A stretch of 64,000 nt of DNA from SYFI01 sp046095485. Its GTDB lineage: Bacteria > Actinomycetota > Thermoleophilia > Miltoncostaeales > Miltoncostaeaceae. Below the pieces are notes generated by a model. That model saw only the letters and a list, made by a program, of their open reading frames with translations. It did no database searches and had not been told where the DNA came from. Positions 33,297-45,013 of this stretch are shown here, one piece after another. The position numbers and the translations under genes were made by a program. The DNA is taken from NCBI GenBank assembly GCA_046095485.1, contig JBJTJN010000059.1, forward strand, positions 13,480 to 77,479, read 5' to 3'. Position 1 is the stretch's first letter, and the number at the start of each line of letters is the position of its first letter.

Positions 33297-34202
33297 GTGA
33301 GCGATGTCGCCGCCATTCGTGCAACCGGACTCGGGAAGTCGTACGGGTCGGGGGTGATGGCCCTCGAGGGCGTGGACCTCGAGGTGGCGCAGGGGGAGCG
33401 CATCGGGTTCCTCGGGCCGAATGGCGCCGGGAAGACCACCTTCATCCGCTGCGCGCTCGGGGTGCTCAGGCCCACGACGGGCACCGTGCAGATACTCGGG
33501 CACGACATCACGCATGACCGCCTGGCGGCGCTCGGCGAGGTGGGGTACGTGCCCGGCGACCTGGGGATGATCCGCCAGGTGTCGGGCGCGCGCATGCTCG
33601 ATGCCCTGGCGCGCCTGCACCCCCGGCCGCCCGTGCTGCGCGACCAGCTGCTGTCGGCGCTCGAGCTGTCGGAGGCCGACCTGCGCCGGCGAATCCGCGA
33701 GTACTCCACCGGCATGCGGCAGAAGCTCGGGCTCGTGGCCGCGCTGCAGCACGACCCGCCGGTGATCATCCTCGACGAGCCCACCGCCGGGCTCGATCCG
33801 GTGATGCAGGCCCGCCTGCTGGGCGTGCTGGACGACCGCGCGCGCGCCGGGCGCACGGTGTTCTTCTCGAGCCATGTGCTGGGCGAGGTGGATGAGCTCT
33901 GCGACCGCGTGGCGATGGTGCGCGGCGGCAAGCTGCTGCTGGTGCGCGACGTGGATGAGCTGCGCAAGGCGCGCGTGCGCACCGTGGAGGTGCTGTTCGA
34001 CGCCGAGGTGGACCCGGCCACGTATGCGGTGGACGGCATGGGCGAGGTGAGCGTGGAGGGCCACGTGCACCACTTCACGATGTCGGGCGACCCCGGTCCG
34101 CTGCTGGCAGGCCTCGCCCCCCTTGCCCCCCGCGACATCACCATCGAGGCCGCACGGCTCGAAGATGTGTTCCGCGCCCTCTACCTGGGGGACGGCGACT
34201 GA
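33297..34202 (+). CDS. ABC transporter ATP-binding protein (exporter type)
   Basis: A 301-residue ATPase. Walker A is GPNGAGKTTFIRCALG, the signature is YSTGMRQKLGLVAAL, and Walker B is VIILDEPTAGLDPVMQ. The C-terminal domain (about 215-300) is typical of ABC-2 drug or polysaccharide exporter ATPases. It partners with the permease that starts within its stop codon (TGATG). The cargo is unknown. Confidence 0.88.
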   Translation: MSDVAAIRATGLGKSYGSGVMALEGVDLEVAQGERIGFLGPNGAGKTTFIRCALGVLRPTTGTVQILGHDITHDRLAALGEVGYVPGDLGMIRQVSGARMLDALARLHPRPPVLRDQLLSALELSEADLRRRIREYSTGMRQKLGLVAALQHDPPVIILDEPTAGLDPVMQARLLGVLDDRARAGRTVFFSSHVLGEVDELCDRVAMVRGGKLLLVRDVDELRKARVRTVEVLFDAEVDPATYAVDGMGEVSVEGHVHHFTMSGDPGPLLAGLAPLAPRDITIEAARLEDVFRALYLGDGD

Positions 34203-34996
34203 TGCGCGTGGTGCTCTCCCTCGCCCTGCTTCGCTCGCTGCGCCGCACGCTGCTGCTGGGCCTCGCCCTGGGCGCGTTCCTCTTCCTCGTGGGGCTCTCG
34301 TACTCGTCGGTGGACGAGAACCAGATCCGCAGCCTCGTGGAGTCGCTGCCGCCCGCGCTGCAGGCCTTCGTGAAGGGATCGGACATCGCGAGCCCGTCGG
34401 GCTACCTGGGGTCCACCTTCATCCACCCGATCACGCTCTCGCTCATGGCCGCCGCGGGGATCGCGGGGGGAGCCGCGTCGGCACGCGACGTGGAGACCGG
34501 CGTGGCCGAGCTGATGCTCTCGCGTCCGCTTCGCCGCACGTCCTGGCTCGGCGCCGAGCTGATCGCGATGCTCGTGCAGGTGACCATCGTGGCCGTGATG
34601 GGGCTCATCGGTGCGCTCATCGCCATCTCCACCGTCGACGCCCTCGCGCCCGTTTCGGCCGGCTCGCTGTTCCTCACCGCCGTGCCGCTGTGGCTGCTGT
34701 TCGCAGGCATCGGAGCGGTGACGGCCCTGGCCGCGTCGTTCTCGCGCACGGGGGCCAAGGCCATCGGCTGGGGTACGGCCTTCGCGCTGGTGGCCTACGC
34801 GCTCGACTACCTGGCCCAGGTGTGGGGCGTGGCCGAGCCCCTCGGCCCGCTGTCGGTGATGCACTGGTACCGGCCCGCGAGCATCCTCGGCCAGGGCACC
34901 GTGCCCGGTTCGACCTGGGTGGTGCTGATCGGGGTGGCCGTGGTTGCGGCCGGCCTGGCCCTGGCCGTCACCTCACGGCGCGAGGTTGCGCCCTGA
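34202..34996 (+). CDS. ABC-2 type transporter permease
   Basis: A 264-residue membrane protein with about six hydrophobic segments (residues about 10-30, 75-95, 115-145, 155-178, 188-208 and 235-258). ARDVETGVAELMLSRPLRR is the ABC-2 motif (the ARDxExGTxxLLLSxPxSR type). With the upstream ATPase it forms an exporter. The stop is followed 20 nt later by the convergent glycosidase gene. Confidence 0.82.
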   Translation: MRVVLSLALLRSLRRTLLLGLALGAFLFLVGLSYSSVDENQIRSLVESLPPALQAFVKGSDIASPSGYLGSTFIHPITLSLMAAAGIAGGAASARDVETGVAELMLSRPLRRTSWLGAELIAMLVQVTIVAVMGLIGALIAISTVDALAPVSAGSLFLTAVPLWLLFAGIGAVTALAASFSRTGAKAIGWGTAFALVAYALDYLAQVWGVAEPLGPLSVMHWYRPASILGQGTVPGSTWVVLIGVAVVAAGLALAVTSRREVAP

Positions 34997-35016
34997 GGTG
35001 ACGACCCGGCCGGGCG

Positions 35017-36156
35017 TCACGACCCGGGGCGCAGGTTGCCCTTGGGCGGGTTGCTCTTGGTCATCCTCTGGAACTGCGCGTACGAGGGCTTCTGGGCGCC
35101 CGAGTTGAGCAGCAGCCCACCCGGCCAGTTGGGGTTGTCCTGCAGCTGGAACCAGATGACCACCGGCACGCGCGCGCTCTTGACGAACGGCACCTTGAAG
35201 ATGTCCTTCATGTAGGCCGCCTGCTGCGCGGTGGTGAAGGCCACCTTCCGGTACGGGGTCTTGGCCGTGGTGTACGAGGCCTCGGTGATGTAGATCTTCT
35301 TGCTCTTGCCGCCCGGCAGCTTGTTCACCTCGGCGACGATCTGGGGCAGCGTGGCCCATGCCGGGAAGATCTTCGTCTGCTTGAGCGGCGGCACCGACGG
35401 GTAGATGTGCTGCGAGTACTGGCTGCCCGCCTTGAGGCCGTACTTCTTGAGGTCCTTGACCCAGTCGATGGTGCCGCGGCCGCTGTTGTCGCTCTTGCCC
35501 TTCGGGCCCGTGACGCCCGTGATCGGCACCGCGCGGGGGTTCGCCGCCTTGATGGCCGGCACCGCGAGGTTGGCCATCTTCACGTACTTGGGCGACGACA
35601 CCACCTTCTTGCCCGAGTACTGCGGGTAGAGGTAGATCTGCAGGTTGGGCTCGTTCCAGATCTCGTAGAACTTCACGAGGCAGGTCCCCTGGCCCGGGAT
35701 CTGCGTGACGCCGTTGTAGCGGGTGGCGAGCGCCGACATGAAGTCGGCGAAGTCCTGCGGGTTGGTGGGGGCCTTGGAGTTCCACACCACGCCCTTCACG
35801 CCCAGCTTGCCGCCCGTGGCCCAGCCCGGGGCGTTCCACACCGTGACGATGGGCTGCATGCCCGCCTTCACCGTGCCGCAGAGCGCATTGTCGGCCCACG
35901 ACCAGTCGTATGCCGGGTCGAGGTGGTTGGCGGCGTTGGCCGGCTCGGTGGGGGCAGCCGTGGCCCAGAAGAGGTCGATGCGCAGCACCTGGGTGCCGGT
36001 GGCCTGGGCCATGGCGATGCGACCGGGCACGTCGCCGGCCGAGCTCGCGGCCATGCGGTCGTCCTGCAGGCCGATACCGGCCCCGAGGCCGACGGCGGGC
36101 AGGGCGGCACCCGCCACCAGGGCGGCGGCCAGCATCTTCGGGGCGGTGACTCTCAC
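35017..36156 (-). CDS. Secreted glycoside hydrolase, clan A (GH39/GH5-like)
   Basis: A 379-residue exported protein with a signal peptide (MLAAALVAGAALPAVGLG) and a TIM-barrel glycosidase domain. KFYEIWNEPNLQIYLYPQ carries the acid/base Glu (NEP) and KIYITEASYTTA the nucleophile Glu. QLQDNPNWPGGLLLNSG is the last strand of the barrel. It probably hydrolyses an extracellular glycan; the substrate is not evident. The start is the GTG at 36156 with CCGGAG upstream. A TAGCCT-type hexamer lies further upstream on this strand near 36196. Confidence 0.8.
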   Translation of the reverse strand: MRVTAPKMLAAALVAGAALPAVGLGAGIGLQDDRMAASSAGDVPGRIAMAQATGTQVLRIDLFWATAAPTEPANAANHLDPAYDWSWADNALCGTVKAGMQPIVTVWNAPGWATGGKLGVKGVVWNSKAPTNPQDFADFMSALATRYNGVTQIPGQGTCLVKFYEIWNEPNLQIYLYPQYSGKKVVSSPKYVKMANLAVPAIKAANPRAVPITGVTGPKGKSDNSGRGTIDWVKDLKKYGLKAGSQYSQHIYPSVPPLKQTKIFPAWATLPQIVAEVNKLPGGKSKKIYITEASYTTAKTPYRKVAFTTAQQAAYMKDIFKVPFVKSARVPVVIWFQLQDNPNWPGGLLLNSGAQKPSYAQFQRMTKSNPPKGNLRPGS

Positions 36157-36251
36157 GATTGGGCTCCGGGTTTGTTTCGGGGAACGAGGCGAGGCTAGCA
36201 ATGCGGGCGGGCGGACCGGCCGGGGCGGTTCCCGGGTGTCACCCGCCGGCG

Positions 36252-36713
36252 TCAGGTGCCGCGGCGCTCGGCGAAGAAGGCCCGAAGCGCCTCGGCGGCC
36301 TCCACCGCCAGTACGCCGCCCTCCACGGGAATCCTCGTGGGAAGGCGCGGATCGCGGAACACGTCGATCACGCTGCCGGCCGCCCCGGACACCGGTTCGG
36401 GGGCGCCGTACACCAGGCGCTCGGGGCGGGCCTGCAGGATGGCCCCCGCGCACATGGGGCACGGCTCGAGGGTGACATACAGCGTGCAGCCCACCAGGCG
36501 CCAGCCCCCCAGCGCGATGGCGGCGTCACGGATGGCCAGCACCTCGGCGTTGGCCGTGGGGTCCTGCCGCAGCTCCCGCTCGTTGCGCGCGGTGGCCACC
36601 ACCGATCCGTCGCCCACGATCACGCACCCCACCGGCACGTCCCCGTGCGATGGCGCGCGCGCTGCCTCATCCAGCGCTCGCCGCATCCAGTGCTCGTCGT
36701 CGGCCGCGCTCAT
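36252..36713 (-). CDS. tadA: TadA-like tRNA adenosine deaminase with Asn in place of the zinc-binding His
   Basis: A 153-residue deaminase of the TadA family, which makes inosine at the tRNA-Arg wobble base. VPVGCVIV, LYVTLEPCPMCAGAILQAR (both zinc Cys) and LVYGAPEPVSGAAGSV are canonical. The first zinc-site motif reads DPTANAEVLAI, with Asn (codon AAC) where TadA normally has His (HAE). The catalytic Glu is kept. The ATG overlaps the upstream stop (ATGA). It could be a functional variant or a related deaminase such as guanine or cytosine deaminase. Confidence 0.82.
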   Translation of the reverse strand: MSAADDEHWMRRALDEAARAPSHGDVPVGCVIVGDGSVVATARNERELRQDPTANAEVLAIRDAAIALGGWRLVGCTLYVTLEPCPMCAGAILQARPERLVYGAPEPVSGAAGSVIDVFRDPRLPTRIPVEGGVLAVEAAEALRAFFAERRGT

Positions 36714-37615
36714 GGCCCCGTCCTCCCCGCCGCCCTCATCGGCTGCCCCGCCGCATCGAACGCCACGGCGTACCGCAACGACAGCACATCGGGCGTCGCG
36801 GCGATGGTGTCGGCTGCTGCGCGGGCGGCGCGGGCATCGAGGCCAGCCACGGCGAGCAGCGCCCCATCGGTCGGCTTCGCACCCGCGGGCACGAGCACGG
36901 CCACGGCCCGCGCACCCTCCACCGGGACGGGCGCGCCGCCACCCGGGGGCATGAGCACCACCTGCCCGTCGCGGATTCCGCCCGCCAGCCTGGCGCCGCC
37001 GGGATCGCCCCGGGTCGCCCGCCATGCGGAGTCGCGTGCCGTGAGCGTGGCATCGGTACCCACGCGGGCCCGCCATGCCTGCTCGCCGGTACCCATGCGC
37101 GCGCCTGCGCTGCGCAGGGCCCCTGCAAGCGGCGGGTCGGCCGCCACCACCGGGCGCTGCGCACCGGCGCCGCGCACGAAGGGCTCGGGCCACGCGCCCA
37201 CCACGGCGCGCACGCTCTGCATGCCCTGCCACACGCGGTGATCCCACCACGCGACGTCTCCGGCGCGCAGCTCGGCCGCGCGCGCGCCCACCGGCGACTC
37301 GAACCCGTTGACGTAGAAGAACCAGTCGGTCGGGGGCGATGTGGACGACCCGCGCCCGAGCATCGAGGCCACGAAGCCGCCCCCGTAGGCGGTCTCCACG
37401 GGCGTCTCGCCCTGCAGGGCGTCCATCACGCTGCGCCCGGGCGCCACGCGCTCGTCCAGCAGCACCTCGGCGCCGTGGTCGGCGGTGGCCACCACCCGGG
37501 CCGACGGCGCGCCCCCTGCAGGTGCTGCCGCCTCGGACTTCCTCTCGCACCCCGCGCCCACCAGCGCGGTGGCGCACGCCAGGCCCGCGCACGCTGCCGC
37601 CAGCGCGCGACGCAT
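36710..37615 (-). CDS. DUF4430 lipoprotein
   Basis: A 301-residue lipoprotein with a signal peptide and lipobox LVGAGC. A DUF4430 domain (about 50-135) is recognised from TDWFFYVNGFESPVGARA and LRAGDVAWWDHRVW. DUF4430 belongs to a ubiquitin-like fold also found in cobalamin-binding proteins such as intrinsic factor. The C-terminal 160 residues are Ala/Gly/Arg-rich and not recognised. It follows the FtsX-type permease gene by 77 nt and overlaps tadA. Confidence 0.72.
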   Translation of the reverse strand: MRRALAAACAGLACATALVGAGCERKSEAAAPAGGAPSARVVATADHGAEVLLDERVAPGRSVMDALQGETPVETAYGGGFVASMLGRGSSTSPPTDWFFYVNGFESPVGARAAELRAGDVAWWDHRVWQGMQSVRAVVGAWPEPFVRGAGAQRPVVAADPPLAGALRSAGARMGTGEQAWRARVGTDATLTARDSAWRATRGDPGGARLAGGIRDGQVVLMPPGGGAPVPVEGARAVAVLVPAGAKPTDGALLAVAGLDARAARAAADTIAATPDVLSLRYAVAFDAAGQPMRAAGRTGP

Positions 37616-37692
37616 CAGATCGCCCGCCCGCTCACCGGGCTGCGCAGCGCATCAGCCGGCCGCACGCGTCGCTCCCTCGGCCACATGCCCGG

Positions 37693-40241
37693 TCACTCGT
37701 AGTGCAGGGCATCGAGCGGGTCGAGCTTGGCCGCGCGGCGGGCCGGCAGCACGGCCGCCAGCACGCCGGCGAGGATCGCCACGATGAGGAACACCAGCAG
37801 CTGCAACCAGGGGATCTGGAACACGATGCCCTCCTCCTCGAGCCCCAGCGAGAACACCCAGGCAAGCACCACGCCGATGATGATGCCGATCACCCCGCCG
37901 ATGCCGGATGTGATCACGCTCTCGTAGCGCACCATGCGCCGCAGCTGCGATCGGGTGAGCCCGATGGCGCGCAGCATGCCGATCTCGCGGGTGCGCTCGG
38001 TGATCGACAGCACCAGGGTGTTGACGATGCCGAACAGCGAGATGACCACGCTCATGGCCAGCAGCACGTAGAGCAGGTAGAGGATGGAGTCGACCCGGCT
38101 GCTGATCTCATCGCGGTACTCGGCGTTGGTGCGCACCTCGGCCACCGGGAAGGGCGTGAGCGACTTCGCCACGGCGTCCTTCACCGCCACGGGGTCCTTC
38201 CCGGGCTCGACCGTGGCCAGCACGAAGATGGGGTCGCGCGCGGTGAACGCGCGGCGGAACCCAGCCTGCGACACGATCACGCCGTCCTCGAAGAGGATGC
38301 GATCGCGGAAGACGCCGGCCACGCGGTAGGTGCCGGTGCCACCCCCGCCGGTGCGCAGGCGCACGGTGCCGCCCACGCGCGCTCCCACGGCATCGGCGAA
38401 CGCCTGCTCCACCACGGCCTCATCGGGCGTGAGCGTGCGCAGGTCATCGCTCGATCCGTCCACCCACTCGAAGGCCAGGCCGCGCGCAGCGGCCTCGGGG
38501 TCGAGACCGAACACCGTGGTGCGGCTGCCCACCGATGTGCGCGCGGGATCGGTGAGCACCGCCACCACGTCGGACACCCCCGGCGTGGCCTTCACCGCGG
38601 CCACGCTGGCCTGCGGGATGGCCTGGAAGCTCTTGCCCGACACGATGAGGTCGCCGCGCAGGGTGGTGTCGATGGCGCCCGTCACCGATGCCTTCAGCCC
38701 CTGCGCGAACACCGCGACGAAGGCCACCAGGCCGATGCCGATCATCAGCGCGGCCGCGGTGGCGGCCGTGCGCGCCGGATTTCGCGTGGCGTTCTGGCGT
38801 GCGAGGCCGCCCGACGCCCCGGGCGTGCGCTCGAGTGGCCAGCCGATCACCCGCGCGAGCGTGGGCACCAGGTAGCGCAGCAGGCCGCCCATGGCGATGA
38901 ACACCAGCAGCGCGCCCAGGGCCATCACGAGCAGGCGCTGCGTGGCGGCCGACTCCGACCGCAGCCCCAGCACGATGAGCACGATGCCGCCCACCCCGAT
39001 GAGCCCGGACACCACCGGGGCGAAGCGTGCGAACCTACCGCGGGGTATCTCCGCCCCCTCGCGAAGAGCCGCCACGGGCGGCACGCGGCTGGCGCGCACG
39101 GCGGGGATGAGCGCGGCCACCACGCTCACCACTACGCCCACCAGCAGCGCGGTGAGCGCGATGCCCACCGACAGCTGGGCCGACGCCACGGGTATGCCAC
39201 CGGGCAGCAGCAGGTCGAACACCCACACGAGCAGTGCGGCGAAGCCGTAGCCCGCGAACAACCCCACCACGCCGGCGACGAGGCCGATGACGAAGGCCTC
39301 CCCCACCACCGACGCCATCACCTGCCGGCGGCTGGCGCCGATGGTGCGCAGCAGCCCGAGCTCGCGCAGTCGCTGGGCCACCGTGATGGTGAAGGTGTTG
39401 AAGATGATGAACGCGCCGACGAAGAGCGCGATGACCCCGAAGGCAAGCAGCGCCGGGCGCAGGAAGGTGTTGATGGCCTCGGTGGTCTGCTTGGCCTGGT
39501 CGGCGGCGTCCTGCTGGCCGGTGCGCACCTCCACGCCCTTGGGCAGGGACGCCGATATGCGCCGGGCGAGCAGCTGCGGGCTCACCCCCGGCTGCGCCTG
39601 CACCGCGATGGAGTTGACCCGGCCCTCGAGGCCGAACCACCGCTGCACGTCGTCCTTGGTGGCGATCACGATCGTGGTTCCGCCGATGGACGACACGTTG
39701 GCGAAGGTGACGGTGCCCGTGAGCGTCACCTGCTTCACGCCCGTGCGCGTGGCCACCCCCAGCTTCGAACCCACCGAGAGGCCCTGCGATGACGCCAGCC
39801 CCTCGTTCACCGCCACCTCGCCGTCCTTCGACGGGTACTGGCCCGATGCCAACTGCGTGGCCCGGAACGGGTCGGGCGTGAGCGAGAACACGAACGACGG
39901 CGCGCCGGTGGACTGCACGTACTCGCCATTGACCACCGGCGACCCCAGGGCCGCGAGCTCGGGCACGGCCTTCTTCACGCCGTCCACGCCCTGCACCTGG
40001 GCCACCATCGACTCGGGCAGCGTGGGCACGTTGCGGAGCCCGCCCGACTCGAAGTCCACGCGCGGCGACACGCGCACATCCACGCCGGAGTTGGCCGCCT
40101 GGAAGATCTCGTCGAAGGCCCGGGTGATCTGGCTGGTGAGCACCAGCGTGCCCGTGACCATCGCCACGCCCAGCAGGATCGCGATTGCCGTGAGCGCCGC
40201 GCGCAGCTTGCGCTGGCGCAGCCCGGCGAGGATGAGGCGGA

Positions 40242-40245
<4 letters not shown>
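37693..40245 (-). CDS. FtsX/MacB-type ABC transporter permease
   Basis: An 850-residue permease with two FtsX-like halves. An N-terminal helix (LRAALTAIAILLGVAMVTGT) precedes a long extracytoplasmic MacB-type domain (about 45-245). A three-helix core (about 260-400) and four central helices (about 420-500) follow, then a second periplasmic domain and a final three-helix core (about 725-840). TERTREIGMLRAIGLTRSQL and AQRLRELGLLRTIGASRRQV are the paired FtsX cytoplasmic motifs. The family moves lipids, lipoproteins or peptides, or transmits force across the envelope. The GTG overlaps the stop of the cognate ATPase gene (GTGA). Confidence 0.88.
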
Positions 40246-41000
<755 letters not shown>

Positions 41001-41009
41001 GTGGCGCCA

Positions 41010-41015
41010 ACGCTA
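41010..41015 (-). promoter_or_regulatory. -10 hexamer TAGCGT for the MacB-like operon (leaderless)
   Basis: On the - strand TAGCGT is separated by 9 nt from the ATG at 41000. No Shine-Dalgarno is visible. Confidence 0.45.
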
Positions 41016-41039
41016 GCGCGTGACCCCCGTCATATTTTG

Positions 41040-41055
41040 GGCGATGGTCATTGCC
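41040..41055. promoter_or_regulatory. Candidate operator upstream of the ferric ABC genes (site 1)
   Basis: GGCGATG-GT-CATTGCC is an inverted repeat with one mismatch per arm pair. Its core ATGGTCATT recurs at 42177-42185 in the next intergenic gap of the same gene cluster. It lies 19 bp upstream of the TACCGT hexamer (41075-41080), around the -35 position, and between two divergent operons. Confidence 0.5.
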
Positions 41056-41074
41056 GATACAGGCCATCTGGCGC

Positions 41075-41080
41075 TACCGT
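41075..41080 (+). promoter_or_regulatory. -10-like hexamer TACCGT for the ferric ABC ATPase gene
   Basis: TACCGT ends 11 nt before the ATG at 41092, slightly longer than the 6-9 nt seen elsewhere. GAGG lies between them but is followed by a poor spacer, so the transcript could have a very short leader. Confidence 0.4.
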
Positions 41081-41091
41081 GAGGTTTCGCG

Positions 41092-42165
<1,074 letters not shown>

Positions 42166-42174
42166 GGTTTTATC

Positions 42175-42194
42175 TAATGGTCATTACTTATAGA
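42175..42194. promoter_or_regulatory. Candidate operator and -10 upstream of fbpA (site 2)
   Basis: TAATG-GT-CATTA (42175-42186) is a perfect 5-bp-arm palindrome. A -10-like TATAGA (42189-42194) starts 2 nt after it, so a bound repressor would block the promoter. The local A/T richness is unusual for this window. It shares the core with site 1 at 41040. A metal-responsive repressor is a reasonable guess. Confidence 0.5.
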
Positions 42195-42234
42195 GTCGCC
42201 GCCTCAACGCACCGCGACTCCTGAGGAGATCTTC

Positions 42235-43281
42235 TTGGCCATTCGTCCTCGCGCCCTGATCGGCGCATCCATCGCCGTCCTTGCATCCGCGCTCGTGCTC
42301 TCCGCCTGCGGCGGGGGCTCCGGCGGCGACACCACGGCGGCGGCGGGCGGCGGCGGATCGCTCACCGTGTACTCCGGGCGCGAGGAGGAGTACATGGAGC
42401 CGGTGTTCGACGCCTACGAGAAGATGACGGGCACCGACCTGCAGGTGCGCTACGGCGACTCGGCCGACCTCGCGCTGCTGGTGTCGGAGGAGGGCGACCG
42501 CAGCCCCGCCGACGTGTTCATCGCGCAGAGCCCCATCTCGCAGTCGTTCCTCGAGCAGCAGAAGCTGCTCTCGCCGCTTCCCCCGGCAGTGCTCGACCGC
42601 GTGCCCGACAACCTGCGATCCGCGGATGGCGACTGGATCGGCATCGCCGGGCGCCAGCGGGTGCTCATCTACAACACCGACCTGGTGAAGGAGTCGGACC
42701 TTCCGAAGTCGGTGCTGGAGCTCACGGGCGCCAAGTACCGCGACAAGGTGGCCGTGGCGCCGTCCAACGCATCGTTCCAGGACTTCGTCGCGGCGCTCGA
42801 CCAGCTGGAGGGCACCGAGACCACCAATGAGTGGCTCAAGGGCATGGCGGCCAATGGCGCCAAGGCCTACGCGAAGAACAGCGCCATCGCCGAGGCAGTG
42901 GCCCGCGGGGAGATCCCCATGGGGCTGGTGAACCACTACTACGTGCTGGAGATCAAGGAGGACGATCCCTCCGCGCCGGTGGCCGCCTACCGGTTCCCCG
43001 GCACCGACCCCGGCAGCCTCTTCCTCGTGGCCACCGCGTCGGTGCCGACGGCCTCGCCCGACACGCAGCAGGCCGACGACCTGGTGGGCTTCCTGGTGTC
43101 GGACGAGGGGCAGAAGCTCATCATCGGCGGCGAGGGCGAGTACCCCACCGCCACGGGCGTGAACCCGCCCGAGGGCGCGCCGTCGCTCACCAAGGGCGAC
43201 TACCCGGCGTACGACCTGACCGGCAACACCGACCTCAAGGCGGTGGCCGAGCAGATCAGGGAGAGCGGGCTCGCGCAGTAG
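42235..43281 (+). CDS. fbpA: Ferric iron-binding lipoprotein (FbpA-like)
   Basis: A 348-residue substrate-binding lipoprotein with lipobox LVLSAC and a Gly/Ser linker. LTVYSGREEEYMEPVFDAYE is the FbpA-type opening. GRQRVLIYNTDLV and MGLVNHYYVLEIKE carry the paired Tyr that bind Fe(III) in this family. The TTG at 42235 has GAGGAG 6 nt upstream and starts the lipoprotein signal. A candidate operator lies just upstream. Confidence 0.87.
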   Translation: MAIRPRALIGASIAVLASALVLSACGGGSGGDTTAAAGGGGSLTVYSGREEEYMEPVFDAYEKMTGTDLQVRYGDSADLALLVSEEGDRSPADVFIAQSPISQSFLEQQKLLSPLPPAVLDRVPDNLRSADGDWIGIAGRQRVLIYNTDLVKESDLPKSVLELTGAKYRDKVAVAPSNASFQDFVAALDQLEGTETTNEWLKGMAANGAKAYAKNSAIAEAVARGEIPMGLVNHYYVLEIKEDDPSAPVAAYRFPGTDPGSLFLVATASVPTASPDTQQADDLVGFLVSDEGQKLIIGGEGEYPTATGVNPPEGAPSLTKGDYPAYDLTGNTDLKAVAEQIRESGLAQ

Positions 43282-43285
43282 CGAC

Positions 43286-44944
43286 GTGAACTGGCGCGCC
43301 GTGGGCGCCACCGCGCTGGCGGTGGCGCTCACGGTGCCCTTCGCCCTGCCCTTCGCGTACCTCGTGGCGAGGAACGCGCAGGACCTGGGCGGCCTGTGGA
43401 GCGCGCTGTCGGACGACCGGCTGGTGGGGCCGCTGCTGCGCAGCCTCGCGCTGGGCATCTCAGTGGCACTGGCGGCTGCGGTGCTGGGCACCCTTGCCGC
43501 TTGGCTGGTGGCACGCACCAACCTGCGTGCGCGCCGCACCTGGGCGCTGCTGCTGTGCCTGCCGCTGGTGATCCCGTCGTTCGTGGGAGCCGTGGCGCTC
43601 ATCGCCGCGTTCGCCCCCGGCGGCCTGGTGGAGCAGGTGCTGGGCATCGGGTTCCTCCCCGAGGTGAGCGGCTTCAACGGCGCCTTCGTGGTGCTCACGC
43701 TGCTCACCTACCCCTACGTGTTCCTGCTGGTGATGGCGCGGCTTCGCACGCTCCCGCCCACCCTCGAGGAGTCGGCGCGCATGCTGGGCCGGCGGCCAAT
43801 TCAGGTGTTCACCACCGTGGTGCTACCGCAGGCGCGGGCGGCGGTGGCGGCGGGCGCGCTGCTGGTGTTCCTCTACGTGATCAGCGACTTCGGCGCGGTG
43901 CAGCTGCTGCGCTACGACACCCTCACCCGCGCCATCTACTCCGACCGCCTGCTCGATCCCATCACGTCCATTGCCCTCAGCCTGGTGCTGGGCATCATCG
44001 CCGTGGCTGTGGTGGCCATGGAGCGCCGGTCATCGCGCGTGGGCCTGCGCGACCAGTCGCGCGCCGGCGCGGTGCTCGAGGTGCCGCTCGGCAGGTGGCG
44101 CGCGCCGGCCTACGCCTTCCTGGTGCTGCTCATCGGGTTCTCGCTGGTGGCGCCCATCGCCGTGCTGCTGTTCTGGGCCATCCGCGGGCTGGTCAACGGA
44201 TCGGCCGACAGCGCGTCGTTGGTGGCCGACCCCGGCCTCATCGTGCAGCCGCTGCTGAGCACCGCCGGCATCAGCGTGGTCACGGCCCTGGTGGCGATCC
44301 TCATCGTGCTGCCCATCGCATACCGCAGCGTGCGTCGCCCGGGCCGACTGGGCGAGGTGCTCGCCGGCACGGTGGTGGGCGGCTTTGCCCTGCCGGGGCT
44401 GGTCACGGCGCTGGCGTTCGTGTTCTTCACCCTCTCCACCCCGGGCCCGCTGGGTGCGCTCTACCAGACCCTCCCCCTGCTGGTGCTGGCCTACGTGGTG
44501 CACCACGGGGCGCTGGCCCTGGGCGCCGCGCAGTCTGCGGTGGCGGGAATACCCGCGCGCCTCGACGACGCCGCGCGCATCATGGGACGAAGTCGCATCC
44601 GCCGCTTCGCGGGAGTCGAGCTGCCCCTGATGCTGCCGAGCCTGGCGGCTGGTGCGGGCCTGGTGCTGCTGTCCACGGCGAAGGAACTGCCCGCCACCCT
44701 GCTGCTGGCCCCGCCGGGCTTCTCCACCCTCGCAATCGAGGTGTGGCAGGCGGCCGAGCTCGCGGCCTACGAGGAGGCCGCCATCTTCGCCCTGGTGCTG
44801 GTGGCCATCTCGGCCGTGCTCACGTGGTTCCTCGTGGTGCGCCCGGCGCTCAGGTCGTGGTCCACGTCAGCGCCGATGCATGCGATGCCCCCGGGCGCCG
44901 AGTCGCCAACCGGAAGCCGCAGCCCTGAGCCGACCACGCCATGA
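43286..44944 (+). CDS. fbpB: Ferric iron-type ABC transporter permease (two fused halves)
   Basis: A 552-residue permease with about twelve membrane helices in two homologous halves. Two EAA loops are visible: EESARMLGRRPIQVFTTVVL in the first half and DDAARIMGRSRIRRFAGVEL in the second. The family (FbpB/SfuB) carries both halves in one chain. The GTG lies 4 nt after the fbpA stop. The C-terminal 30 residues are Pro/Ser-rich. Confidence 0.88.
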   Translation: MNWRAVGATALAVALTVPFALPFAYLVARNAQDLGGLWSALSDDRLVGPLLRSLALGISVALAAAVLGTLAAWLVARTNLRARRTWALLLCLPLVIPSFVGAVALIAAFAPGGLVEQVLGIGFLPEVSGFNGAFVVLTLLTYPYVFLLVMARLRTLPPTLEESARMLGRRPIQVFTTVVLPQARAAVAAGALLVFLYVISDFGAVQLLRYDTLTRAIYSDRLLDPITSIALSLVLGIIAVAVVAMERRSSRVGLRDQSRAGAVLEVPLGRWRAPAYAFLVLLIGFSLVAPIAVLLFWAIRGLVNGSADSASLVADPGLIVQPLLSTAGISVVTALVAILIVLPIAYRSVRRPGRLGEVLAGTVVGGFALPGLVTALAFVFFTLSTPGPLGALYQTLPLLVLAYVVHHGALALGAAQSAVAGIPARLDDAARIMGRSRIRRFAGVELPLMLPSLAAGAGLVLLSTAKELPATLLLAPPGFSTLAIEVWQAAELAAYEEAAIFALVLVAISAVLTWFLVVRPALRSWSTSAPMHAMPPGAESPTGSRSPEPTTP

Positions 44945-45013
44945 CCATGCCACGGCTCAGGGCGCCAGCGCCGTAGCCGCATCGGCTGTGCCCCTGGCCC
45001 TCAGCCGGGTGCA

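Noticed and set aside
37339..39792. 817-codon + strand frame opposite the FtsX permease
   Set aside because: His/Glu/Arg-rich shadow with no family signature; the - strand permease is canonical.
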